From Gordonia bronchialis DSM 43247 (GTDB lineage Bacteria; Actinomycetota; Actinomycetes; Mycobacteriales; Mycobacteriaceae): a DNA stretch of 64,000 nt. Positions 56,836-64,000 of the stretch are shown piece after piece. The notes beneath the pieces are model-generated. The model searched no databases and was not told where the DNA came from. It saw only the letters and a program-made list of their open reading frames with translations. The position numbers were made by a program, and so were the translations under genes. Position 1 is the stretch's first letter, and every line of letters begins with the position of its first letter. The stretch is taken from the NCBI RefSeq assembly GCF_000024785.1, contig NC_013441.1, positions 496,001 to 560,000 on the forward strand, given 5' to 3'.

Positions 56836-58077
56836 GTGACCGAGAGAGCCGTGACCGAACCCCAAGCCGCCCCCGAGCAGGACCGCGCCGCCGTCGCTCG
56901 ACGTACCGTCGTATTGCTTTGCGCCGCACAGATACTCGGCGGACTGTCGATGGGTGCCTCGCTGGCGCTTGGGGCGATTCTCGGCGAGCAGCTGTCCGGG
57001 TCGGAATCACTGGCCGGGCTGCCGACGACGGTGCTCACGCTCGGTGCGGCCGCGGCGGGGCTCCCGCTGGCCGCCCTGGCGGGACGACGCGGCCGTCGCC
57101 CCGCGCTGTCGTTGGGGCTGGTGATCGCGGCCGTCGGTGCGACCGTGGTCGCCCTCGCGGTGGATCTCGGCTGGTTCGGGTTGCTGCTGGTTGGCATGGC
57201 CTGCGTCGGCACCGGGACCGCGGTGAGCCTGCAGGCGCGGTTCGCCGCGACGGACCTGTCGTCGGCGGCCACCCGCGGACGCGACCTGTCGCTGGTGGTC
57301 TGGATGACGATGGTCGGGGCGGTCGCTGGGCCGGCGCTGGTGCCGGCCGGGGCACGGGTGGCCGGCTGGCTGGGTCTGGCCGATCTCGCCGGACCGTTCG
57401 TGCTGGGCGCGGTGGGAAGCGCGGCCGCCGCGGTCGTGCTCTGGGCCGGGTTGCGTCCCGACCCCCTACGTCTCGCCGGCGGCATTCCCGGCGGCACACG
57501 TCGGGGATCGCTGGTCGCGGGCTTCGCGGTGATCCGGCGAACCCCGTCGGCGCGGGCCGCGGTGGGAGCCGTGGTGGCGGCGCACGCGGTGATGGTCGCG
57601 GTGATGGCGTTGACGCCTGTCCACATGCATCACGGCGGCGCGAGCCTGACCGTCGTCGGACTCTCCATCAGTGCGCATGTGGCGGGGATGTACGTGCTGG
57701 CGCCGGTGATGGGTGTGCTGGCCGATCGCGTCGGCCGGGTCCCGACGATCCTGCTGGGACAGGCCCTGCTGCTGACCAGCTGTGTCCTCGGGTTCCTGCT
57801 GGCGGACTCGCAGACCGGGCTCGTGGTGGCGCTGGTGATCCTCGGGCTCGGGTGGTCGGCGTCGACGGTGGCGGCGTCGACCCTGCTCACCGAGAGCGTC
57901 GACGTCTCGCTGCGACCACCCGCCCAGGGCGTGGCCGACACCTCGATGAGCCTGGCCGGAGCCGTCGCCGGGGCGTTGGCCGGCGTGATCGTCGGCGCCT
58001 TCGGATACTCGACGCTGGTGCTCGGCGCCGGGGTGATCGCGGTGATCACCGCGATCTATGTGGTCGCCGACCGATAG
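56836..58077 (+). CDS. MFS transporter
   Basis: The product is about 413 residues with about 12 membrane segments and a motif A-like loop (LAALAGRRGRRPALSLGLVI; later GVLADRVGRVPTILLGQALL). The start GTG at 56836 avoids a non-membrane extension from an upstream ATG. Its divergence from a GlxA-type regulator suggests an inducible exporter. The substrate is unknown. Confidence 0.85.
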   Translation: MTERAVTEPQAAPEQDRAAVARRTVVLLCAAQILGGLSMGASLALGAILGEQLSGSESLAGLPTTVLTLGAAAAGLPLAALAGRRGRRPALSLGLVIAAVGATVVALAVDLGWFGLLLVGMACVGTGTAVSLQARFAATDLSSAATRGRDLSLVVWMTMVGAVAGPALVPAGARVAGWLGLADLAGPFVLGAVGSAAAAVVLWAGLRPDPLRLAGGIPGGTRRGSLVAGFAVIRRTPSARAAVGAVVAAHAVMVAVMALTPVHMHHGGASLTVVGLSISAHVAGMYVLAPVMGVLADRVGRVPTILLGQALLLTSCVLGFLLADSQTGLVVALVILGLGWSASTVAASTLLTESVDVSLRPPAQGVADTSMSLAGAVAGALAGVIVGAFGYSTLVLGAGVIAVITAIYVVADR

Positions 58078-58114
58078 GGTCGTCTCAACCGGACGATGCG
58101 GAGGGGACGCGACG

Positions 58115-58330
58115 ATGACGTCGGAACTGATCGGCCGCACCGGGGTGGTGACACTGGGTATCGGCGGTGGCGAGTCGCTCGGTGAGGTGGAACTGGCGAT
58201 GGCTCTCGGTACCGAACGGTTTCTGGCCCGCTGCGCCACGCCGGTGGCCACCGACGAGACGGTACTCGTCGTCGGGGTGTCGCCCGGCCGGATCGTCGAC
58301 GTCGAGCCGTGGGTCGCGATGCCGACCTGA
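58115..58330 (+). CDS. NfeD-like small protein
   Basis: The product is 71 residues with a beta-rich OB-fold-like pattern (LIGRTGVVTLGIGGGESLGE; FLARCATPVATDETVLVVG; GRIVDVEPWVAMPT). This resembles the C-terminal domain of NfeD proteins, which pair with flotillins. The SPFH gene follows at 97 bp. The ATG at 58115 follows GGAGGGG. Confidence 0.68.
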   Translation: MTSELIGRTGVVTLGIGGGESLGEVELAMALGTERFLARCATPVATDETVLVVGVSPGRIVDVEPWVAMPT

Positions 58331-58426
58331 CCTGCGGGAGTGCAGCGACCGAATGAGTGCGGGCCCGCGGTGCAATAGGGTGGCCATAACCGGCCGATCC
58401 AGGGCCGTCGAGGCGAGGGGGATGAC

Positions 58427-59539
58427 ATGCTCGGCTACAACGTTCCAGAACCCGATGAGGCGATGCTCATCTCGGGCAAGAAGGCGCATGAAGGCGGCGC
58501 GCCATTCGATGTGGTTGTGGGACATGGTAAATGGGTGATGCCCTTCTTCCGCAAGGTGCGGTACCTGTCGATGGCCGTGCACGAGGCGCAGATTCGCGAG
58601 GTCTGCGTGACCACGCAAGGTATCCAGCTCGACGTGCGTGCGGTGATCGCACACAAGGTCGGCGGCGACGAGGTGTCCATCGTCAACGCCGGGCAGCGCT
58701 TCATCTCCGAGCAGTCCAATGAGATGAATCAGCTGACCGGACAGATCTTCTCGGGCCACCTGCGCTCCATCGTCGGGTCGATGACGGTCGAACAGATCAT
58801 CCGGGAACGGGACACTCTTGCCCGGCAGGTGCTCGAGGCGTCGAAGCGGGAGATGGGTTCCATCGGCCTGGTGGTGGACTCGTTCCAGATCCAGTCCATC
58901 GACGACATGGTTTCCGGTTACATCAACGCGCTCGCTGCGCCGAACATCGCCAAGGTGCAGCGGGAGGCGGCTGTCGAACGCGCCCTCGCCGACCAGCAGG
59001 CCTCGAAGGCGCAGCAGGAGTCGCTGCGCAATCAGGCCGACTACGAGCGGGAGACCGCCATCAAGCGCGCCTCGATCAAGTCCGAGACCGACAAGGCCAA
59101 TGCCGAAGCGGCGCAGGCCGGTCCGCTCGCGGAGGCGCGGGTGAGCCAGGAGATCGTTCGGGAGAAGTCGTTGCTGGCGCAGGCGCAAGCGGAACTGCGT
59201 GAGCAGGAACTGATCTCCGAGGTCGTCAAACCCGCCGAGGCGGAGGCGCGTCGTACCCAGATCATCGCCGAGGCCGATGCGAAGGCGGTCGAGATCTCGT
59301 CGGAGGCGGCCGCCAAGAACAACCGCATCGCCCTCGACCAGCAGCTCATCGAGCAGTTGCCCGCGCTGGTGGGTGAGGTCGCCAAGGGACTCGGGTCGGC
59401 CAACCTGACCGTGTTCAACGGTGCCGAGGGCGTCAACGAGATCATGACCGGCGTGATCACCCAGGGTGCGGCACTGTTGAAGTCGCTGCAGAACGATCTG
59501 TCGGGAACCGTGGTCGACGGACAGGCCGACACGCGGTAG
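58427..59539 (+). CDS. Flotillin-like SPFH-domain protein
   Basis: The product is 370 residues: an SPFH/Band 7 domain (KVRYLSMAVHEAQIREVCVT and IFSGHLRSIVGSMTVEQIIR), followed by a long coiled-coil rich in Ala and Glu (residues 195-300). There is no clear N-terminal membrane segment, so it may attach peripherally. Flotillins organise membrane microdomains. The NfeD-like gene directly upstream supports this family. Confidence 0.87.
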   Translation: MLGYNVPEPDEAMLISGKKAHEGGAPFDVVVGHGKWVMPFFRKVRYLSMAVHEAQIREVCVTTQGIQLDVRAVIAHKVGGDEVSIVNAGQRFISEQSNEMNQLTGQIFSGHLRSIVGSMTVEQIIRERDTLARQVLEASKREMGSIGLVVDSFQIQSIDDMVSGYINALAAPNIAKVQREAAVERALADQQASKAQQESLRNQADYERETAIKRASIKSETDKANAEAAQAGPLAEARVSQEIVREKSLLAQAQAELREQELISEVVKPAEAEARRTQIIAEADAKAVEISSEAAAKNNRIALDQQLIEQLPALVGEVAKGLGSANLTVFNGAEGVNEIMTGVITQGAALLKSLQNDLSGTVVDGQADTR

Positions 59540-59555
59540 CCGATAGGCTGCGGAC

Positions 59556-60359
59556 ATGACACCGCAACACCCGGCGTACGGCGAACTGCGTGAGATCACC
59601 CCGTTCGCGTCGGTGATCCTGTGCGACAACCCCGGGATGATGGAGCTCGACGGGACCAACACCTATGTGCTGCGGGCGCCGGGCAGCGACGAATGCGTCG
59701 TCGTCGACCCGGGCCCGCCCAAGCACAAGAAGCACGCCCGGCAGCTGGCCGAGTTGCCCGGGGTGGCGCTGATTCTCATCACGCACCGTCACTTCGATCA
59801 CACCGGCGGGATCTCGCGGCTGCACAAGCGGACCGGCGCGCCCACGCGGGCCCGGCTGGCGAAGCACTGTCGCGGTGCGGCGCCGCTCCGCGACCGCGAG
59901 GTCATCGAGGTCGCCGGCCTGCGGATCACCGTGCTGTTCACCCCCGGCCACAGCGGTGACTCGGTGAGCTTCCTCGTCGAGCACGATGGCGAGCGCGCCA
60001 TGCTCACCGGCGACACCATTCTGGGCAGCGGCACCACCGTCCTCGATCCCAGCGACGGTGGGCTGCGTGACTACCTGAACTCGCTCAACCGCCTCATCGT
60101 CGAAGGCGAGAACACCAAGCTGCTCCCGGCACACGGGCCCGACCATCCCGAGCTCATCCCGGTCGCCCGCTTCTACAAGACGCATCGCGAGGAGCGGATC
60201 GACCAGATCGTGGCCGCCCTCGACGAGATGGGCGTCACCGCGCACGAGGCGAAGCCGATGAAGGTGGTCCGCAAGGTCTACCGCGACGTCGACAAGAAGC
60301 TGTGGCCGGCTGCGCGGATGTCGGTCAAGGCGCAGCTGGAGTATCTGCGGGAGGCGTGA
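59556..60359 (+). CDS. MBL-fold metallohydrolase
   Basis: The product is 267 residues with the beta-lactamase fold motifs LILITHRHFDHTGGI (HxHxDH), TPGHSGDSVSF, LTGDTILG and LLPAHGPDHP. This order matches Rv3677c, next to crp. The family contains esterases and nucleases, so the substrate is open. It follows the SPFH gene by 16 bp. Confidence 0.9.
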   Translation: MTPQHPAYGELREITPFASVILCDNPGMMELDGTNTYVLRAPGSDECVVVDPGPPKHKKHARQLAELPGVALILITHRHFDHTGGISRLHKRTGAPTRARLAKHCRGAAPLRDREVIEVAGLRITVLFTPGHSGDSVSFLVEHDGERAMLTGDTILGSGTTVLDPSDGGLRDYLNSLNRLIVEGENTKLLPAHGPDHPELIPVARFYKTHREERIDQIVAALDEMGVTAHEAKPMKVVRKVYRDVDKKLWPAARMSVKAQLEYLREA

Positions 60360-60385
60360 GGGCGTTGATCGGGCGCGTGAGGACA

Positions 60386-60409
60386 ACGTACGTCGCAAGT
60401 GACGTACGT
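60386..60409. repeat. Inverted repeat between MBL hydrolase and crp genes
   Basis: ACGTACGTC and GACGTACGT are perfect arms around gcaagt. Each arm contains ACGTACGT, itself a palindrome. It lies 27 bp past the MBL stop and before the terminator hairpin, so it may be a protein site or part of the transcript's 3' structure. Confidence 0.45.
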
Positions 60410-60440
60410 CGTCGGTAACGTAAGTACTGGTGAACGGCGA

Positions 60441-60485
60441 AAGCAGAGATCCCCGCAGCTGTTGATGCCGCGGGGATCTCTGCTT
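60441..60485. terminator. Terminator between MBL hydrolase and crp genes
   Basis: Perfect 16-bp arms (aagcagagatccccgc at 60441-60456 with 60470-60485) around a 13-base loop, with T bases near the end. It lies between convergent stops. Confidence 0.75.
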
Positions 60486-60498
60486 GATCGGGTGAGCG

Positions 60499-61173
60499 TC
60501 AGCGCGCGCGACGCGCCAGCCGCTCCGAGTCGGCGATCAGCACGCTCTTGCCCTCCAGGCGCAGCCAGCCGCGCTGGGCGAAGTCGGCGAGCGCCTTGTT
60601 GACGGTTTCGCGGGAGGCGCCGACGAGCTGGGCGATCTCTTCCTGCGTCAGGTCGTGGGTGACGCGCAGCGCGCCGCCCTCCTGGGTGCCGAACCGCTGA
60701 GCGAGCTGCAGCAGCTGCTTGGCGACGCGACCGGGCACGTCGGTGAAGATGAGGTCGGCCAGGTTGTTGTTGGTGCGGCGCAGGCGGCGGGCCAACACGC
60801 GCAGCAGCTGCTCGGCGATCTCCGGGCGGTCCTTGATCCAGGCGCGCAGGGCGTCGCGGTCCATCGACACCGCACGCACCTCGGTCACCGTCGTCGCCGA
60901 CGAGGTCCGGGGCCCGGGGTCGAAGATGGACAGCTCGCCGAACATGTCCGACGGTCCCATGATCGTCAGCAGGTTCTCGCGTCCGTCCGCGGAGCGTCGG
61001 CCGACCTTCACCTTGCCGGACAAGATGATGTACAGACGATCGCCGGGCTCGCCCTCATGGAAGATCACGTGTCCGCGAGGAAAATCGACAGGCTGAAGCT
61101 GTTTGGTCAGCGCCGCGACGGCAGAAGGCTCAACGCCCTGGAAAATGCCTGCCCGCGCCAATACTTCTTCCAC
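60499..61173 (-). CDS. crp: Crp-family cAMP-responsive regulator
   Basis: The product is 224 residues. The N-terminal cyclic-nucleotide domain has [20 protein letters not shown] and the phosphate-binding [18 protein letters not shown]. The C-terminal winged helix is [20 protein letters not shown] and [16 protein letters not shown]. It corresponds to Rv3676 of M. tuberculosis and GlxR of corynebacteria, a global regulator binding TGTGA-N6-TCACA sites. The ATG at 61173 is behind AGGCTCCC. Confidence 0.95.
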   Translation of the reverse strand: MEEVLARAGIFQGVEPSAVAALTKQLQPVDFPRGHVIFHEGEPGDRLYIILSGKVKVGRRSADGRENLLTIMGPSDMFGELSIFDPGPRTSSATTVTEVRAVSMDRDALRAWIKDRPEIAEQLLRVLARRLRRTNNNLADLIFTDVPGRVAKQLLQLAQRFGTQEGGALRVTHDLTQEEIAQLVGASRETVNKALADFAQRGWLRLEGKSVLIADSERLARRAR

Positions 61174-61318
61174 CTAGGGAGCCTTTCTCATCAGTCTGGA
61201 GATCTCGTGCGGGGTCATGTACTGAGCACGCACATCGAGCAACGCTACTCGCGTCCCCAGCATAAGTGTTGAATGGGTCACTTGTCGGGGGCCGCGGTGG
61301 GTGTGTCCACGCGGGACA

Positions 61319-61612
61319 CTAGCTGGCTCGCTGGGGCGAACGGTGGTGTTCGTCGAATTCCGGTTCGTCCGATTCGGTCCGGCCGGTCGCTGACTCGTGC
61401 CGGGTGACGCGGCGGCTGCGCAGTTCGTCGAGGGCGGCGGGCATGCCCTCACGGGCGAGGGTGTCGACGTTCTCGGCGTCGGCGGACTCCAGGAAGTCTT
61501 CGACGTGCTCGCGGGAGACGGTCAGACGGTCGAGCCGGGCCTGGACCTTGTCCATCGCCATGGCGAAGAGCATCAGGACGGCCGGGAACAACAGCGCGGC
61601 GAGACCTTGCAT
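61319..61612 (-). CDS. Small single-TM protein next to nth
   Basis: The product is about 97 residues with one N-terminal membrane segment (MQGLAALLFPAVLMLFAMAM), then a charged helical tail (VQARLDRLTVSREHVEDFLE; ENVDTLAREGMPAAL). An earlier in-frame start would add a second hydrophobic patch. The position matches Rv3675 in M. tuberculosis. The function is unknown. Its stop codon lies in a short sequence similar to the tips of the MITE-like element. Confidence 0.72.
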   Translation of the reverse strand: MQGLAALLFPAVLMLFAMAMDKVQARLDRLTVSREHVEDFLESADAENVDTLAREGMPAALDELRSRRVTRHESATGRTESDEPEFDEHHRSPQRAS

Positions 61613-61770
61613 GGGGACCAGTAAACACAATGAGACCCGCAGGTCCGGCATCGCAGAGGCGGACGTCACTGAGTTGTTACCAAGCGTGCAGCCGCGCGAC
61701 GCCGCCCGGACGGCGCTGATCGACGCCGTGCCGGACGGGTGTTGTCGCCGGTCGGGCTAACCTGAATCAC

Positions 61771-62517
61771 GTGAGCGCACGCACGAGCAAACCCGAGACC
61801 CACCTGGGACTGGTGCGGCGTGCGCGGCGGATGAACCGGACCCTGCAGGTCGCCTTCCCGCACGTCTACTGCGAACTCGACTTCACCACTCCGCTGGAAC
61901 TGTCGGTGGCGACCATCCTCTCGGCCCAGTGCACCGACGTCCGCGTCAATCAGGTCACCCCGGCCCTGTTCGCCCGATACCGGACCGCGCAGGACTACGC
62001 GGGAGCGGATCGCACCGAACTCGAGGAGATGATCCGCACCACCGGCTTCTACCGGAACAAGGCGAACTCCATCATCGGGCTCGGGCAGGCACTGATCGAG
62101 CGGTTCGACGGCGAGGTGCCGCACACGCTGAATGAACTCGTGTCGCTGCCGGGCTTCGGTCGCAAGACCGCCAACGTGGTGCTCGGGAACGCCTTCGGGG
62201 TGCCGGGCATCACCGTCGACACGCACTTCGGCCGACTCGTCCGGCGCTGGGAGTGGACCACCGAGACCGATCCGGTGAAGGTGGAGCACGCCGTCGGCGA
62301 ACTCATCGAACGCAAGGAATGGACCGACCTGTCGCATCGCGTGATCTTCCACGGCCGCCGTGTCTGCCACGCGCGCAAACCCGCCTGCGGGGTGTGCATC
62401 CTGGCCAAGGACTGCCCGTCGGTGGGCACCGGGCCGATGGACAAGGCGCAGGCCGCCGCGCTGGTGAAGGGCCCGGAGACCGATCATCTCCTCGAGCTGG
62501 CGGGGATTTCGGCGTAG
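61771..62517 (+). CDS. nth: Endonuclease III
   Basis: Nth excises oxidised pyrimidines and nicks the site. The 248-residue product has the helix-hairpin-helix [20 protein letters not shown], the catalytic Lys and Asp in that region (Asp in [13 protein letters not shown]), and the 4Fe-4S loop with C-x6-C-x2-C-x5-C ([17 protein letters not shown]). The start GTG at 61771 gives the usual length. It is co-transcribed with the TlpA-like gene (1-bp overlap). Confidence 0.95.
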   Translation: MSARTSKPETHLGLVRRARRMNRTLQVAFPHVYCELDFTTPLELSVATILSAQCTDVRVNQVTPALFARYRTAQDYAGADRTELEEMIRTTGFYRNKANSIIGLGQALIERFDGEVPHTLNELVSLPGFGRKTANVVLGNAFGVPGITVDTHFGRLVRRWEWTTETDPVKVEHAVGELIERKEWTDLSHRVIFHGRRVCHARKPACGVCILAKDCPSVGTGPMDKAQAAALVKGPETDHLLELAGISA

Positions 62518-63263
62518 TGAAGGACATCTCGACGACGTCGGGTCCAACGCCCCCGAGTCCCGAATCCCAGGTTTCTGACCCGCAACCTCGTACGTCCCGC
62601 TTCCCACCCGCGGCGCGCTGGACGCTGGTGTTCGTCGTGGTCATGGTGGCGCTCATCGTGGCGATCTGGCCCCGCGGCGACGACCCGGCACCGTCGCAGT
62701 CGGGGTCCCCGGTGGCGTCGGGACCGCGGGCCACCGACGCGCCCGTCAGCGACGACGAACTCGCCGCCGCCCGCCGGGATGCGGCGATCAACCCCTGCCC
62801 GGCGACCGGTGGCGTGCCTGGTCCCGACGCCGTGCTGGCCGGGATCACGGTGCCGTGTCTGGCGACCGGCGCCCCGATCGACGTCGGCGCGGCAACCGCC
62901 GGCCGGCCGCTGGTCATCAACATCTGGGCGACGTGGTGTCTGCCCTGCCGCAAGGAACTGCCCTACTTCGAGGAGTTCGCGCAGCGCGCGGGAGACCGCG
63001 TCACCGTCCTCGGTGTGCATGCCGCCGAAGGCGCGAGCAGCCCGGTCCTCGTCCTGAAGTTCCTCGCCGAGAACGGAATTCACCTGCCCAGCGTGCTCGA
63101 CACCAAGGGTGCGGTGTCGGCGGCGCTGGGTGCGCCGCCGGTCTTCCCGAGCACGATCCTGGTGCGACCCGACGGCACCGTGGCCAAGGTGCTGCCGATC
63201 CTGTTCCACAGCCCGGATCAGATCGCGGCGGCGGTTGCGGAGAACCTCGGGGTGACGGTGTGA
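62517..63263 (+). CDS. TlpA-like membrane-anchored thioredoxin
   Basis: The product is 248 residues: a short cytoplasmic start, a membrane segment (WTLVFVVVMVALIVAIW), then a thioredoxin fold with NIWATWCLPCRKELPYFEE (WCxxC) and the cis-Pro region PPVFPSTILVRPDG. Extra Cys in NPCPATGG and VPCLATG may form a second pair. It corresponds to Rv3673c and acts on extracytoplasmic disulfides. The GTG start overlaps the nth stop by one base. Confidence 0.9.
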   Translation: MKDISTTSGPTPPSPESQVSDPQPRTSRFPPAARWTLVFVVVMVALIVAIWPRGDDPAPSQSGSPVASGPRATDAPVSDDELAAARRDAAINPCPATGGVPGPDAVLAGITVPCLATGAPIDVGAATAGRPLVINIWATWCLPCRKELPYFEEFAQRAGDRVTVLGVHAAEGASSPVLVLKFLAENGIHLPSVLDTKGAVSAALGAPPVFPSTILVRPDGTVAKVLPILFHSPDQIAAAVAENLGVTV

Positions 63264-64000
63264 GTAGCGAACCGACGGTCGGGCCACTGGTTGACGCGGC
63301 GCAGATCCCGCCGTGGCTGCGCGGCCTCACCGGCAACGTCGACGCGGTGGCGCAGAGCGTGCTCAATCGTGGCGGCGACCGCGCCCGCTGGGCCACCATG
63401 TTCAACCGCAACCGCCGTGCGGCCGCGGTACTCGTGTTGTTCGCCGGCTCCTGGGACGCCGACCCGCAGCGGCCGGGTGGACTGCCCAGCGACGCCGAGG
63501 TGCTGCTGACCGAGCGCGCCCCGACCCTGCGCCAACACAGCGGGCAGGTTGCCTTTCCCGGCGGCGGCGCCGACCCGGGTGACGACTACCCGGTCGGCAC
63601 GGCACTGCGCGAGGCGACCGAGGAGACCGGACTCGACGCCGCGGGCGTGCACGTCGTCGCGAATCTGCCCAGCTTCCCGGTTCCGGTGTCGAGCTTCGAC
63701 GTGACGCCCGTGCTGGGCTACTGGCGCGAACCGAGCGAGGTGCGGGTGGTCGACGAAGGCGAGACGGCGCGGGTGGCCCGGGTCAACGTTCGCGAGATGC
63801 TCGCACCCGAGAACCGCTTCCAGGTCCGTCGGTCGGTCCTCGGCGGCCGGGTCTATCAGGGACCCGCGTTCTTTGTCGACGGCCTGCTCGTCTGGGGCTT
63901 CACCGGCGGGCTGATCGCCGCGATCAGCGAGGTCGCCGGGTGGGACGTGCCGTGGGACACCGACGACGTCCGTCCGCTCGACGAGACGATCGAGCGAGCG
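63260..64000 (+). CDS. Nudix hydrolase, CoA-diphosphatase-like (3' end beyond window)
   Basis: The start is GTG 63260, overlapping the upstream stop by 4 bases. The 247 visible residues include the Nudix box in GGGADPGDDYPVGTALREAT continuing EETGLD, preceded by LRQHSGQVAFPGGG, a pattern of coenzyme-A diphosphatases. There is no stop before the window end. The order matches Rv3672c. Confidence 0.9.
   Translation, partial: MSSEPTVGPLVDAAQIPPWLRGLTGNVDAVAQSVLNRGGDRARWATMFNRNRRAAAVLVLFAGSWDADPQRPGGLPSDAEVLLTERAPTLRQHSGQVAFPGGGADPGDDYPVGTALREATEETGLDAAGVHVVANLPSFPVPVSSFDVTPVLGYWREPSEVRVVDEGETARVARVNVREMLAPENRFQVRRSVLGGRVYQGPAFFVDGLLVWGFTGGLIAAISEVAGWDVPWDTDDVRPLDETIERA

Noticed and set aside
61262..61285. 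GTGTTGAATGGGTCAC as an autoregulatory site upstream of crp
   Set aside because: The half-sites are spaced ten bases apart between GTG and CAC rather than eight, so it does not match the Crp consensus.

Overview
The window is about 64 kb of high-GC actinobacterial DNA. It most likely comes from a Gordonia-like member of the Mycobacteriales. Reasons: GTG and TTG starts are common; it carries mycolate-lineage genes (a HadA-HadB fusion, two hemophore-like proteins, WhiB4, a Crp/GlxR regulator); and 48-64 kb keeps the gene order I know from Mycobacterium tuberculosis Rv3671c-Rv3683 (Nudix, TlpA-like, nth, small membrane protein, crp, MBL hydrolase, RidA, DUF4177, two GET3-like ATPases, whiB4, ponA2, metallophosphoesterase). 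leuA-ask-asd at 7.9-17.6 kb matches Rv3710-Rv3708c. The species is inferred; no search was run.

Layout. 0-0.7 kb: 3' end of a frameshifted glucarate dehydratase gene. 0.75-7.4 kb: small metabolic and regulatory genes, including a thiolase/TetR/acyl-CoA dehydrogenase operon with a candidate operator. 7.4-7.9 kb: a 167-bp MITE-like palindromic element and a terminator. 7.9-9.9 kb: leuA behind a 13-codon leader peptide with three consecutive Leu codons and competing hairpins. 10-15 kb: hemophore-like pair, nitroreductase, divergent MFS/TetR pair, PIG-V-like mannosyltransferase. 15.3-18.7 kb: ask-asd and fused hadA-hadB. 18.8-46.5 kb: an accessory block holding a secreted lipase, a FurA/Ohr/Dps peroxide-defence group, a STAND-LuxR regulator, FUSC and APC transporters, an MFS protein, a dipeptidase, an amidohydrolase, a Pip/YhgE-type ABC exporter, glutamate decarboxylase, an AraC-type regulator, a lipocalin and membrane proteins. 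A tRNA-Pro(CGG) gene lies at its right edge. 46.8-64 kb: the conserved envelope, redox and cAMP neighbourhood.

The most striking observation is the number of broken genes, concentrated in the accessory block: single-base in-frame stops (lipase, APC transporter, ABC permease, small membrane protein), one-base frameshifts (LuxR regulator, APC transporter again, gadB, plus gudD at the left edge), and truncations (MFS N-terminus, AraC C-terminus). The core genes look intact. Both the APC antiporter-like gene and glutamate decarboxylase are damaged, which fits loss of a glutamate/GABA acid-resistance function. Errors in the assembly, especially at C or G runs, are a serious alternative for the indels but explain the substitutions less well.

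I did not find a clearly new defence system, CRISPR array, prophage or complete insertion sequence. The best candidates for new biology are the leuA leader, the MITE-like element, the five-copy 18-bp tandem repeat before furA, the degenerate-ATPase ABC pair, and several uncharacterised secreted or membrane proteins.
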